Of a stretch of 64,000 nucleotides of DNA, positions 54,946 to 63,626 are shown one piece after another. Origin of the DNA: Streptomyces sp. LaPpAH-108 (GTDB lineage: Bacteria; Actinomycetota; Actinomycetes; Streptomycetales; Streptomycetaceae); the NCBI RefSeq assembly GCF_000373625.1, contig NZ_KB891996.1, forward strand, positions 124,001-188,000, read 5' to 3'. Position 1 is the first letter of the stretch. The number at the start of each line of letters is the position of its first letter. Both the position numbers and the translations under genes were made by a program. A model generated the notes under the pieces. It had not been told where the DNA came from and made no database searches. It was given only the letters and a program-made list of their open reading frames with translations.

Positions 54946-55830
54946 TCAGTTACGTTCCGTAGCCCTCTCCGCCTCGTCCGCCGCGCCGCCCGCGCCCACC
55001 AGGCCCGAGCGCATCCCCTGGAGCCGGGAGGCGTACCGGCGCATCTCGCGCTGTCCGACCGTGCCGATCAGCGCCGGGAGGTAGCCGCGCACCCCCTGCA
55101 TGCCGCGCAGCCACCACTGCCCGTACACATGCGCCGAGCGCCGCTCGATGCCGTCCGCGATACGGTCCACGGCCGGGCCGAGCGGATAGGTCTTGTTCGA
55201 CGGCCAGGGCAGCCGCTTCCTCAACTCCCGCATCACGTCGTCCTGATCGGCGCCGCGCACCATGTCGGTGTCGGTCCAGGACAGATACGCGACGCCCACC
55301 CGCACGCCCTGGTAGCCGACTTCGGCGCGCAGGCTGTGCGCGTACGCCTCCACGCCCGACTTGGAGGCGCAGTACGCCGTCATCATCGGGGCCGGGGTCA
55401 TCGCGGCGAGCGAGGCGACCTGGAGGAGATAGCCCCGGCTCTCGGTCAGCACCGGCAGGAAGGCGCGGGCGGTGACGGCCGAGCCGATCAGGTTCACCTC
55501 GATCACCCGGCGCCAGGCCACCGGGTCGGAGTCGGCGAACGGACCCCCGGTCGCCACACCGGCGTTGGCGACCACGATGTCCACCTTGCCGAAGCGCTCC
55601 TTGACCTCCCGGGCCACCCGGCTCATCGCCTCGTGGTCGGTGACGTCGGCGTACCAGTAGCCGCCCTCGCCGTGCAGCCGCTCGGTGGCGGCCTTCAGTG
55701 CCTCCTCCTCCAGGCCCACCAGCGCCACCGTCGCCCCGCGCGCGGAGAGCTTGCGCGCCAGCAGCTCCCCGACGCCGCGCGCCGCCCCGGTGACGACCGC
55801 GACCTGTCCTTCGAGACCCACCCTGCTCAT
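54946..55830 (-). CDS. Short-chain dehydrogenase/reductase
   Basis: A 294-residue classical SDR: NAD(P) motif VVTGAARGVGELLA (12-25), NAG motif VANAGVATGG, and the active-site TAYCASKSG with Tyr and Lys. The C-terminal extension of about 80 residues is typical of SDRs acting on lipids or steroids. Its ATG overlaps the stop of the hydrolase gene by four bases; it is the last gene of the monooxygenase-hydrolase-SDR operon, where it could oxidise an alcohol to the ketone substrate of the monooxygenase. Confidence 0.92.
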   Translation of the reverse strand: MSRVGLEGQVAVVTGAARGVGELLARKLSARGATVALVGLEEEALKAATERLHGEGGYWYADVTDHEAMSRVAREVKERFGKVDIVVANAGVATGGPFADSDPVAWRRVIEVNLIGSAVTARAFLPVLTESRGYLLQVASLAAMTPAPMMTAYCASKSGVEAYAHSLRAEVGYQGVRVGVAYLSWTDTDMVRGADQDDVMRELRKRLPWPSNKTYPLGPAVDRIADGIERRSAHVYGQWWLRGMQGVRGYLPALIGTVGQREMRRYASRLQGMRSGLVGAGGAADEAERATERN

Positions 55831-56762
55831 GCGCCCTCCTCCAGCGATGCGGGGGCGTTCCCCGCGACGTACGTGGTGACGAGTTCCCGTATCCGGGCGG
55901 TCACCGCCTCCGGTGCCTCCACCGGGGTCATGTGGCCCGCCCCGGGCAGCTCCTTCAGGCCGACGCAGCGGGGCAGCGCGGCGACCAGCGCGTGCGCGTG
56001 CGCCACGGGGGTGAGCCGGTCGGCGGTGCCGTGCAGCACCTCGGTCGGCGCGGTCAACTGCCGTACGCCGTGGTCGAGATCGAGCGTGTCCAGGACCGTG
56101 CCCCAGGTGTGGCGGGCGGTGCGCGGGCAGGCGTGCACGATGCGGGCGCAGGCGTCCACCATGTGCGGGGCCGAACCGGCGCCCATGGTCGCGTACTTGA
56201 GGACCGCCTTCGCCACCGGCGTGACCGGGCCGAGCGGGGCGCGCGAGCCGAGGACGCGCCCGCTCAGCCAGGTGCGCAGCCGCCCGGCGGGCAGCGGCAC
56301 CACCCGGGCCTCGGCGGTGAGCCGCGAACTGCCGGTGCTGCACAGCAGGACGGCGGCGGTGTGCTCGCGGAAGCGGGGGCGGTGCGCGGCGGCCATGATG
56401 GTCATCCCGCCCATCGAGTGGCCCGCGATCAGGGCCTGTTCGCCGGGTGCGAGGGTGTGCGCGAGGACGGCTTCGAGGTCGTCGGCGAGCGTGTCCGTGG
56501 AGCAGTCCGGGCTGAGCGGGCTGCGGCCGTGGCCGCGCTGGTCGTACGCGATCACCCGGTGGTCGCGCGCCAGGTCCCGTATCTGCGCGGCCCAGAAGGC
56601 GGTGGAACAGGTCCACCCGTGGGCGAGCACGACGGCCGGGGCACCCTCGGAACCGTGCACCTCGACATGCAGCCGGGCGCCGTCGGCAGAGATGACGTCG
56701 ACCGTACGGGCGGGAACCGGCGGGGCATAGGGGCCGGTGGCACCCGGCACGGGGCGGCTCAT
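55827..56762 (-). CDS. Alpha/beta hydrolase
   Basis: A 311-residue alpha/beta-fold hydrolase with the oxyanion motif LAHGWTCS, the DQRGHGRS strand-loop, nucleophile elbow GHSMGG with Ser116, and the C-terminal catalytic histidine in GAGHMTPVEAPE. Coupled on both sides by 4-base overlaps: upstream to the Baeyer-Villiger monooxygenase and downstream to the SDR. In such sets the hydrolase opens the ester or lactone made by the monooxygenase; this role is inferred from context. Confidence 0.92.
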   Translation of the reverse strand: MSRPVPGATGPYAPPVPARTVDVISADGARLHVEVHGSEGAPAVVLAHGWTCSTAFWAAQIRDLARDHRVIAYDQRGHGRSPLSPDCSTDTLADDLEAVLAHTLAPGEQALIAGHSMGGMTIMAAAHRPRFREHTAAVLLCSTGSSRLTAEARVVPLPAGRLRTWLSGRVLGSRAPLGPVTPVAKAVLKYATMGAGSAPHMVDACARIVHACPRTARHTWGTVLDTLDLDHGVRQLTAPTEVLHGTADRLTPVAHAHALVAALPRCVGLKELPGAGHMTPVEAPEAVTARIRELVTTYVAGNAPASLEEGA

Positions 56763-58321
56763 GCGCCGGCCTCGGTACGGGCGGGCTTCTTGGCGGCGGG
56801 CTTCGCGACCTCGGGAGCCTCGGAAACCTCGGGAGCCTCAGCCGTCACCTTCCGGGCGCGGATCACCTCGTACTCCCCGAGGTCCACCCGTCGCACCGCG
56901 CGGCGGAACTCGGCGGTCGTGCCCGGCCAGAGCGTGGTGTTGCGGCCGCTGGCGTCGAGGTACCAGCTCGTGCAGCCGCCGTTGTTCCAGACCGTGCGCC
57001 GCATCCGCTCCTGGACCCGGTCGTTCCAGGCGTCGACGGCGGCGGGGCGGGCGTCCAGGGCGGCCCGGCCGCCGAGCACGTCGAGCTGGCGCAGATAGTC
57101 GGCGAGGTAGTTCAGCTGGGACTCGATCATCAGGATCATGGAGGAGTTCCCGAGGCCGGTGTTGGGCCCGATGATGCTCAGCCAGTTCGGGAAGCCCGCG
57201 GCGGCGCCCCCGCGCAGCGCCTGCATCCCGCCCTTCCAGGACTCCGCGAGCGTGACGCCCCCGACGCCGACCACGCGCTCGGCGATGGGCATGTCCGTGA
57301 CGTGGAAGCCCGTACCGAAGATGATCGCGTCGACCTCGGTCTCGGTGCCGTCGGCGGCGACCACGGTCGAGCCGCGGATCTCGCTGAGCCCGCTGGCGAC
57401 CACGTCCACGTTGGGCCGGGCGAGCGCCGGATAGTAGGCGTTGGACAGCAGGATCCGCTTGCAGCCGATGCGGTAGTCCGGGGTGAGCTTGGCGCGCAGG
57501 GCCGGGTCCTTGATCGCGCGGGCCATGTTCCGCTTGGCCAGCCGCTCGACCAGGCCGAGTTCGTCGGGGTGCTTGGTGAACGCCTGCACCTGGAGTTCCC
57601 GGATGCCCCACAGCAGCCCGCGCCGCAGCCGGGTGGTCAGCGGCAGCGCCTGGTGCAGCCGCCGCTCGGCGGTGCTGATGGCGCGGTCCACGCGGGGCAT
57701 CACCCAGGGCGGGGTGCGCTGGAAGAGGGTGAGGCGGCCGGCCTTCGGCTGGATCTCGGGGACGATCTGGATGGCGGAGGCGCCGGTGCCGACCATGGCG
57801 ACGCGCTTGCCGCGCAGGTCGTAGTCGTGGTCCCAGCGGGCGGAGTGGAACACCTTGCCGGGGAAGGAGTCCAGGCCCGGGATCTGGGGGATCTTCGGGT
57901 CGGACAGCGGCCCGGTGGCGGAGACCACCATGTCGGCGGAGTACGACCCGCTGGTCGTCTCGATGTTCCAGCGCAGCCGCGCCGCGTCCCAGGTCATCAG
58001 CTTGACCTCGGAGTCGAAGCGCAGATGCGGACGCAGCCCGAAGGTGTCCGCGACGTGCTCCAGGTAGGCGCGGATGTGCTCCTGCCCGGAGAAGGTGCGC
58101 GGCCAGTCGGGGTTGGGGGCGAAGGAGAAGGAGTACAGGTGCGAGGGGACGTCGCAGGCGCAGCCGGGGTAACTGTTGTCCCGCCAGGTGCCGCCCACCC
58201 CGCTCGCCCGCTCCAGGACGACGAAGTCGGTGATCCCCTCGCGGCGCAGCCGCACGGCGGCCCCCAGACCGCCGAACCCGGACCCGATCACCGCCACCCG
58301 TACATGCTCGTGCTCGGCCAT
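56759..58321 (-). CDS. Flavin-containing monooxygenase, Baeyer-Villiger type
   Basis: A 520-residue FAD/NADPH enzyme. The FAD motif is VIGSGFGGLGAA (GxGxxG from residue 13), the NADPH motif MVGTGASAIQ (from 178), and the type I Baeyer-Villiger fingerprint F-x-G-x-x-x-H-x-x-x-W-D is FPGKVFHSARWD (153-164). A lysine/alanine/proline-rich tail of about 25 residues follows the core. ATG 58321 is chosen because GGAGG lies seven bases upstream. First gene of the three-gene operon; the set resembles the mycobacterial mymA region (monooxygenase, hydrolase, SDR). Divergent from a MerR gene. Confidence 0.93.
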   Translation of the reverse strand: MAEHEHVRVAVIGSGFGGLGAAVRLRREGITDFVVLERASGVGGTWRDNSYPGCACDVPSHLYSFSFAPNPDWPRTFSGQEHIRAYLEHVADTFGLRPHLRFDSEVKLMTWDAARLRWNIETTSGSYSADMVVSATGPLSDPKIPQIPGLDSFPGKVFHSARWDHDYDLRGKRVAMVGTGASAIQIVPEIQPKAGRLTLFQRTPPWVMPRVDRAISTAERRLHQALPLTTRLRRGLLWGIRELQVQAFTKHPDELGLVERLAKRNMARAIKDPALRAKLTPDYRIGCKRILLSNAYYPALARPNVDVVASGLSEIRGSTVVAADGTETEVDAIIFGTGFHVTDMPIAERVVGVGGVTLAESWKGGMQALRGGAAAGFPNWLSIIGPNTGLGNSSMILMIESQLNYLADYLRQLDVLGGRAALDARPAAVDAWNDRVQERMRRTVWNNGGCTSWYLDASGRNTTLWPGTTAEFRRAVRRVDLGEYEVIRARKVTAEAPEVSEAPEVAKPAAKKPARTEAGA

Positions 58322-58451
58322 CCCGAAGCCTCCACGCATCAGCTGGACTCTGCCAGTGAACACTGGCGCAATGGGACTGTAGAGCAGCTCCGTACTGAGC
58401 GGTAGGGGGCGCGAAAGGAAAGTTACCGGCGGTACGCCATAGGCTGCGGGC

Positions 58452-59129
58452 GTGACGGACGAGGGCGGACACAGCGCGGAGCAGACCGGCGGCGTACGCG
58501 AGTACCGCATGGAGGAGCTGGCCCGGCTGGCCGGCATCACCGTGCGCACCCTGCGCTTCTACCGCGAACGCAAGCTGATCCCGCCGCCCCGCCGCGAGGG
58601 CCGTATCGCCTGGTACGACGACCACCACCTGGCCCGGCTGCGCACGATCTCGGCCCTGCTGGAGCGCGGTCACACGCTCAGCGGCATAGCGGAGCTGGCC
58701 GAGGCGCTGGACCACGGCCGCAATGTCGCCGACCTGCTGGGCGTGGGGCCGCCGAGCGAGGAGGAGCCGGTCCGCCTCACCCCCGAGGAGCTGGCCGCCC
58801 GCTTCGAGGACGACATCACCCCGGAGAACCTGGCCGCCGCCCTGGAGCTGGGCTACGTCGGCACCGACGGCGATGAGATCGTGCACATCAGCCGCCGTCT
58901 CCTCGACGTCTCCTCCGCCCTGGTCCGCGAGGGCATCCCGCTGGCCGAGGTGCTGGCGGCGGGCGCCCGCGTCCGCGAGCACGTCGACGCCCTGGCCGAC
59001 CTCTTCGCCTCCCTGGTCCTGCGGCACGGGCCCGAGGAGGACCTGCACCGGCTGCGCCCGCTGGCGCGGAGCGTGGTGGAGGCGGAGCTGTCGCTGGCGA
59101 TGGACCGGCGGCTCAGGAAGCCGAAGTGA
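58452..59129 (+). CDS. MerR-family regulator
   Basis: A 225-residue regulator with the MerR winged helix at residues 17-85 (YRMEELARLAGITVRTLRFY, then ERKLIPPPRREGRIAWYDDH) and a helical C-terminal effector domain with no cysteine cluster, so metals are not expected to be the ligand. Divergent from the monooxygenase operon across 130 bases, which suggests it controls that operon in response to an organic ligand. GTG start. Confidence 0.9.
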   Translation: MTDEGGHSAEQTGGVREYRMEELARLAGITVRTLRFYRERKLIPPPRREGRIAWYDDHHLARLRTISALLERGHTLSGIAELAEALDHGRNVADLLGVGPPSEEEPVRLTPEELAARFEDDITPENLAAALELGYVGTDGDEIVHISRRLLDVSSALVREGIPLAEVLAAGARVREHVDALADLFASLVLRHGPEEDLHRLRPLARSVVEAELSLAMDRRLRKPK

Positions 59130-59145
59130 GCGGGCCCCAGGGGGC

Positions 59146-59952
59146 TCAGCGCTCGTAGACGACCGTCACCGGCGCGTGGTCCGACCAGCGCTCGGCGTGG
59201 GTGGCCGCGCGCTCCACGTACCCCTTGACGGCCTTGGCGGCGAGCCCTGCGGTGGCCAGGTGGTAGTCGATGCGCCAGCCGGAGTCGTTGTCGAAGGCGC
59301 GGCCCCGGTAGGACCACCAGCTGTAGGGGCCGTCCACATCGGGGTGCAGGGCGCGCACGACGTCGACGTAGCCGCCGTCGCTCTCGTCGAGCACCCGGCT
59401 CAGCCACTCCCGCTCCTCGGGCAGGAAGCCGGAGTTCTTGGTGTTGGCCCGCCAGTTCTTGAGGTCGGCCTGCTGGTGGGCGATGTTCCAGTCGCCGCAG
59501 ACCAGGACCTCGCGGCCCTCGGCGGCGGACCGCTCGCGCAGCTCCTTGAGGTGGGCCAGGAACTCGCCCATGAAGCGGACCTTCTCGTCCTGCCGCTCGG
59601 TGCCGACCTCGCCGGAGGGCAGATAGAGGGAGGCGACGGTGACGCCGGGCAGCTCGGCCTCGACGTAGCGCCCGGAGCCGTCGAACTCGGCGGAGCCGAA
59701 GCCGGTCCGGACCCGGTCGGGCGCACGGCGCGTGTACAGGGAGACACCGGCGCGGCCCTTGGCGGCGGCCGGGGCGTGCACGACGTGCCAGCCGTCGGGC
59801 TCCCTGACCTCCTCGGGCAGCTGGTGCGGCTCGGCGCGCACCTCCTGGAGGCAGACCACGTCGGCCGGGGTGTCGGCCAGCCACTCCACGAAGCCCTTCC
59901 TGGCGGCGGCGCGGAGCCCGTTCACGTTCACGGAGGTAACAGTCAGCACCAT
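59146..59952 (-). CDS. xthA: Exodeoxyribonuclease III
   Basis: A 268-residue Mg-dependent AP endonuclease/3'-5' exonuclease of base-excision repair. EEP-family motifs are clear: SVNVNGLRAA, VVCLQEVRAE (metal Glu), SLYLPSGE, VCGDWNIAHQQ (catalytic Asp/Asn), WWSYRGRAFDNDSGWRIDY and WSDHAPVTV (catalytic His). ATG 59952 is at the family N-terminus. Short gap to the convergent MerR gene; divergent from a GNAT gene. Confidence 0.95.
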   Translation of the reverse strand: MVLTVTSVNVNGLRAAARKGFVEWLADTPADVVCLQEVRAEPHQLPEEVREPDGWHVVHAPAAAKGRAGVSLYTRRAPDRVRTGFGSAEFDGSGRYVEAELPGVTVASLYLPSGEVGTERQDEKVRFMGEFLAHLKELRERSAAEGREVLVCGDWNIAHQQADLKNWRANTKNSGFLPEEREWLSRVLDESDGGYVDVVRALHPDVDGPYSWWSYRGRAFDNDSGWRIDYHLATAGLAAKAVKGYVERAATHAERWSDHAPVTVVYER

Positions 59953-60021
59953 GGCACGATACCGGGACACCACCGACACCCGACGACGCTCCGCCGCCCG
60001 CATGGAAGTACGGTCACCAGC

Positions 60022-60498
60022 ATGAACATACGCCGCGTCCGCTTCGACCACCCCGACGCCGTCAAGCTCAACGACGAGGTCCAGGCCGAATACCACGTGC
60101 GCTACGGCGACGGCGGCGACGCCACCGTGCTGGACGTCACCGACTTCGACCCGCCCCGGGGCGTCTATCTGATCGCCTACGACGAGCACGACCGCCCGGT
60201 CGCCACCGGCGGCTGGCGCGCCCAGGACACCAACGGCGAGGGCAACGAGGACGGCGACGCCGAGCTGAAGCGCATGTACGTCGTCGCCGGCATGCGCGGC
60301 CGGGGCGTCGCCCGCCTGATACTCACCGCCCTGGAGGACGACGCCCGCGCCGCCGGCCGCCACCGCATGGTCCTGGAAACCGGCACCCGCCAGCCGGAGG
60401 CCATCGCCCTCTACACCTCCAGCGGCTACACCCCCTGCGCCAAGTTCGGCTTCTACCGGGAGTACGAGAGCAGCCGCTGCTTCGCGAAGCGGCTGTGA
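60022..60498 (+). CDS. GNAT N-acetyltransferase
   Basis: A 158-residue GNAT protein: ELKRMYVVAGMRGRGVARLI holds the acetyl-CoA motif (R-G-R-G-V-A) after the RMYV strand, and LETGTRQPEAIALYTSSGY is the following helix-strand block, very similar to acetyltransferases such as the PanZ/YncA-like group. Substrate not predictable. It lies alone between xthA and a convergent DUF1963 gene. ATG 60022 follows a GGTCACCAGC stretch without a strong ribosome site. Confidence 0.9.
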   Translation: MNIRRVRFDHPDAVKLNDEVQAEYHVRYGDGGDATVLDVTDFDPPRGVYLIAYDEHDRPVATGGWRAQDTNGEGNEDGDAELKRMYVVAGMRGRGVARLILTALEDDARAAGRHRMVLETGTRQPEAIALYTSSGYTPCAKFGFYREYESSRCFAKRL

Positions 60499-60519
60499 AG
60501 GGGCGTCGGGCCATAGTCC

Positions 60520-61374
60520 TCAGGGGTTCCAGTAGACCGTCGTGAACGTACGGTCGAAGCGCCGGGCGACCAGATCCGCACGCTGGATCGCCCAGTGCAC
60601 GGTGGCCCCTTCCCACCCCTCGATCCCGGGGTTCCAGTCGGCGAGCAGCGCCCAGTCGGCGACGTCGTCGGACACCGGGCCCTCCCACCGGCCCGCCTCC
60701 GCCTCCTTGCGGGCATGGAACACGGCCCCGGCCACCGGGTCGGTGTGGACGGCCTCCTCCGAGGCGTACCCCCCGATCCGCAACGGCCCGCCGCTCGCCA
60801 CGTCCCCCCGGACCTCGTCCCAGACCGCCACCAGCTCCTCGGCCCGCGGATGCCCGGCAAGCGGCTCGCTCCCCGGCTCCCCGGCCCGCTCGACCGCGCA
60901 GTGGTACGGCAGCGACACATCGACGGTCGCCCGCAACTCCCCCTGCGGAAACGCCTCCACCATCCTCCGGTACTCCTCGATGCCGGACAGCCCCCATGCG
61001 TACCGGTCCCGCTCCTCCACCTCCGCCCCGGCCGGGACGTACACCGCGGTGCCCCTGTTCCCGTAGTCCCCCTCGTCCTCCGGCACGGCGAACAGCAGGA
61101 GTTGCCCGTCGGACGGCAGCGGCAGACCGGTCACCCCGGCAGGGAGCGCCGCCAGATCGAGAGCGGCGACGAAGGGATGGAACGGCGCCTCCACACCAGG
61201 GGGCAGCGCCAACGACCCCCCGAACCGCCCCACGACCGGCCCGCCCCCACCCTCGGCCAACGTCACACAAACCCGAGCAAGCCCGAGCCACCGCTCCACA
61301 TCCTCACCGGGCACCCCCCGCCCAAACGCCTTGCCCCGGAAGAGACTTAAGCGATCCCACAGTTCAGGAGTCAT
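60520..61374 (-). CDS. DUF1963 (YwqG-like) protein with a TTA codon
   Basis: A 284-residue soluble protein of the DUF1963 type: GRFGGSLALPPGVEAPFHPFVAALDLAALPAG (seen as GRFGGSLALPPGVE then PFVAALDLAAL), DGQLLLFAVP, and near the C-terminus LRIGGYASEEA and DWALLADW. Function unknown in bacteria. Its ninth codon is TTA (61348-61350), so translation should depend on the bldA leucine tRNA. Its ATG overlaps the stop of the upstream zinc-ribbon gene by four bases. Confidence 0.8.
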   Translation of the reverse strand: MTPELWDRLSLFRGKAFGRGVPGEDVERWLGLARVCVTLAEGGGGPVVGRFGGSLALPPGVEAPFHPFVAALDLAALPAGVTGLPLPSDGQLLLFAVPEDEGDYGNRGTAVYVPAGAEVEERDRYAWGLSGIEEYRRMVEAFPQGELRATVDVSLPYHCAVERAGEPGSEPLAGHPRAEELVAVWDEVRGDVASGGPLRIGGYASEEAVHTDPVAGAVFHARKEAEAGRWEGPVSDDVADWALLADWNPGIEGWEGATVHWAIQRADLVARRFDRTFTTVYWNP

Positions 61375-61916
61375 GAGGGAACCGTAGAGGGAGGGTCCGA
61401 CAGACCCCGCGGACGCCGAGCTTCGGGTTCGGGGTTGTAGGCGTACACACGGAGGGGATCGAGGTGCAGTTCATGGGGCCCAAGACAGTCCGCGGCAAGG
61501 GTTGCCACGAGTGCTCCACAGGCGCACGCCATGTTGCGGCCCCCTGTTCCCAACGGCCCGCAGCACCCGCGATGCATGCCCGGCGCATCGGCCAGACGGA
61601 GGCTCGGCACGTCCTTCGGATGCACGATCACCGAGTCCCTGGGGCCGGTGGAGACCGCTCCGTCCAGTTCGGGCGGCATGAGAAGGGCGCGATTCCCGGA
61701 TGCATCAAGTCCGGGGCCGTGCGCCGACGGTCGCACGAATGGCGCGCCCCATGGCTTCGGGTCGATGGCGTAGGCCCCCCTGGGCACGGTCGACGGTGCC
61801 AGCCGGGTTGTGTGGTCACGGTCCGCATCGGCCACGCGGGCGTCGGGGACCTCTGGAAGCTCCTGAAGGTCACGGGTCAGCCGAGCACCGCACTTCGCAC
61901 AGTAGAAGACCGTCAT
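61371..61916 (-). CDS. Cysteine-rich zinc-ribbon protein, function unknown
   Basis: A 181-residue protein with an N-terminal CxxC knuckle (FYCAKCGARL, Cys6/9) and a late cysteine cluster (HRGCCGPLG and MACACGALVATL), as expected for a split zinc-binding domain. The middle is rich in Pro, Asp and Gly. I do not recognise the family. It overlaps the DUF1963 gene by four bases, so the two are an operon and the zinc protein is translated first. Confidence 0.72.
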   Translation of the reverse strand: MTVFYCAKCGARLTRDLQELPEVPDARVADADRDHTTRLAPSTVPRGAYAIDPKPWGAPFVRPSAHGPGLDASGNRALLMPPELDGAVSTGPRDSVIVHPKDVPSLRLADAPGMHRGCCGPLGTGGRNMACACGALVATLAADCLGPHELHLDPLRVYAYNPEPEARRPRGLSDPPSTVPS

Positions 61917-61970
61917 GTCGGCCGTTCTACCCTCTCAACCCGAACGGGCTCGAACAGGCCCCGGAAACGC

Positions 61971-62024
61971 CGAGATCCCCGTCCGATGAATCGGACGGGG
62001 ATCTCGTGACCGCCTCGGAGGCGG
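61971..62024 (-). terminator. Double hairpin downstream of tRNA-Ala
   Basis: A 17-bp inverted repeat (61971-61987 and 61990-62006) and, next to it on the tRNA side, a 7-bp hairpin CCGCCTC-G-GAGGCGG (62010-62024). Both lie just beyond the 3' end of the minus-strand tRNA. Confidence 0.85.
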
Positions 62025-62031
62025 CGCTGCG

Positions 62032-62105
62032 TGGACCTGAGGGGATTTGAACCCCTGGCCCCCTCGATGCGAACGAGGTGCGCTACCGGACTGCGCCACA
62101 GGCCC
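62032..62105 (-). tRNA. tRNA-Ala (anticodon CGC)
   Basis: The minus strand folds into a full cloverleaf: acceptor GGGCCTG/CAGGTCC with the alanine identity pair G3-U70, D-arm GCGC/GCGC, anticodon arm CCTCG-TTCGCAT-CGAGG giving anticodon CGC, T-arm AGGGG-TTCAAAT-CCCCT, and discriminator A. CCA is not encoded. It reads GCG, a frequent alanine codon here. Confidence 0.97.
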
Positions 62106-62178
62106 TTGCAACGAGTGAAACTCTAGCATCCCGATCCGGGTGCTCGGAAATCCGCTCCCGGACTGGTCAGGGCGGGGG

Positions 62179-63453
62179 TCACTCGTTGGCGGCGCGGGGG
62201 CGGCCGTCGGTCTCGTACTGGTCGAAGAGGGGGGTGCGGCCACGCTCGCGGGAGCGGCGGGCGGAGGCGGCGCGGCGGGCGGCGTCGCGGGTGTCCTCGG
62301 CGCGGGGCTCGGGGACCTCCTCCGGCTCGCTCTCGTGCTCCGAGACGACCGGGCCCGAGCGGGCGGAGCTCCAGGTGTCCGGGGCGCCGAGGTCGACGTC
62401 GGGGGTGGCGCGCGGGGCGACCGGGGCGGTGACGTAGGTGGGCAGCGGGACCGGGACCGGCTCCCAGCTGTCGCCGTGGCCGGGCGGCCGGGTGCGCTCG
62501 CGCTGCTGGTCGACCCACTCGGCGTGGTCGGTCTGCTCGACGAGGGCGCGGCGGTCGGCGGCGAGCGCGGCGGACAGCGCCGGGTCGGTCTTCGGCTCTG
62601 ATCCCTCCTCCGGTTCGTCGGCCACCGGGCCCGCGTCGACCGTGGCACGGCGGCGCGGCCGGCGCGCGTTCTCGCGCAGCTGGCGGGCGGCGTCCTCGGC
62701 GCGGCGGCGGTCCATCTGGTAGGCGAAGCGGCGCCGTTCCTGGGTGCGCAGATAGGCGATGTAGCCGCTGAGCAGCAGGGCGGGCACGGCGGGCACCCAC
62801 AGGAAGGCGAGCCCGCCGACGGCGGCGACGATCGCGCCGCAGGTGAAGGCGAGGAAGAGGACCACGGTGGTACGTCTGCGCCGCGCGAGCACCTTGGAGC
62901 GCTGGGCGCGGGCGGCGGCCGACTGAGGGGCCGGACCGCGCCGGGCGGCGCCCTGGGCCGGGGCGGGGCCGCTGCCGCGCTGCCGCGCCGACGCGGGCGC
63001 GGGCGCGGGCGCCGGGTCCGTCGTACCCGGCCGGTGTCCCTGCACCGGCTGCGCGCCGGATCTGTGGCCCTGCGCCGGGTGCGCGCCGGAGTGATGCGCC
63101 TGGGCCGAGGGGGACTTGGGGGCCGGTTCCGGGTGCCCGGGCTCCTCCGCGCGGACGTCCGCGCGCGCCTGACGGCGGGTCGGAGGCATGGCGAAGGCCC
63201 GGACGTCCACCGAGTCGGTGGCGGTGTCCGGGTCACCGGCGTCCGGCTCCCCCTCCTCGGCGGAGCGCGCCCGCAGGTCCTTGGCGTACCGGCGCTCCAT
63301 CCCCGCCCGTCCGGACAGCAGCCGGATGGCGGTGCTGAAGCGTTCCGTCGGACGGGCCTCGTTCAGCTCGTCCTGCCTACGGAGCCACATCGGCACCAAG
63401 TAGGCGGCCCAGGCCCCGACGATGACTGCGTAAATGAGGCCGCTGCTGCTCAC
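62179..63453 (-). CDS. glpR: Membrane protein of the GlpR (gephyrin-like Glp receptor) family
   Basis: A 424-residue protein with a short N-terminal membrane segment (LIYAVIVGAWAAYLVPMWL, about 6-24), a long Ala/Pro/Arg-rich cytosolic stretch with QGHRSGAQPVQGHR repeats, two further membrane segments at about 197-236 and a polar C-terminal region ending FDQYETDGRPRAANE. The RRQDELNEARPTERFSTAIR motif after the first segment is typical of the actinobacterial family now called GlpR, which in corynebacteria binds the MoeA-like Glp protein at the division site. Neighbour genes in other Streptomyces (GNAT, then moeA-like) fit; the moeA-like gene is beyond this window. Confidence 0.75.
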   Translation of the reverse strand: MSSSGLIYAVIVGAWAAYLVPMWLRRQDELNEARPTERFSTAIRLLSGRAGMERRYAKDLRARSAEEGEPDAGDPDTATDSVDVRAFAMPPTRRQARADVRAEEPGHPEPAPKSPSAQAHHSGAHPAQGHRSGAQPVQGHRPGTTDPAPAPAPASARQRGSGPAPAQGAARRGPAPQSAAARAQRSKVLARRRRTTVVLFLAFTCGAIVAAVGGLAFLWVPAVPALLLSGYIAYLRTQERRRFAYQMDRRRAEDAARQLRENARRPRRRATVDAGPVADEPEEGSEPKTDPALSAALAADRRALVEQTDHAEWVDQQRERTRPPGHGDSWEPVPVPLPTYVTAPVAPRATPDVDLGAPDTWSSARSGPVVSEHESEPEEVPEPRAEDTRDAARRAASARRSRERGRTPLFDQYETDGRPRAANE

Positions 63454-63626
63454 GCCTCACACGGTAGAGGGGTTTGTATGGGGCCATCCGCCAATTGGGC
63501 CGGTGTGTCGCACGATCTGGCTGATATTCCGAGCTTTTTTTGCGATCGATGCGATCAGCCGACCGTCAACGTCATGAATTGATATGCCTCGGAACGGTCA
63601 GTGACCGATTGAATTCGAACACTTAT

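Noticed and set aside
63034..63582. A 182-codon plus-strand frame over the GlpR-like gene
   Set aside because: Mostly antisense to the real gene; the non-overlapping end is AT-rich and not protein-like.
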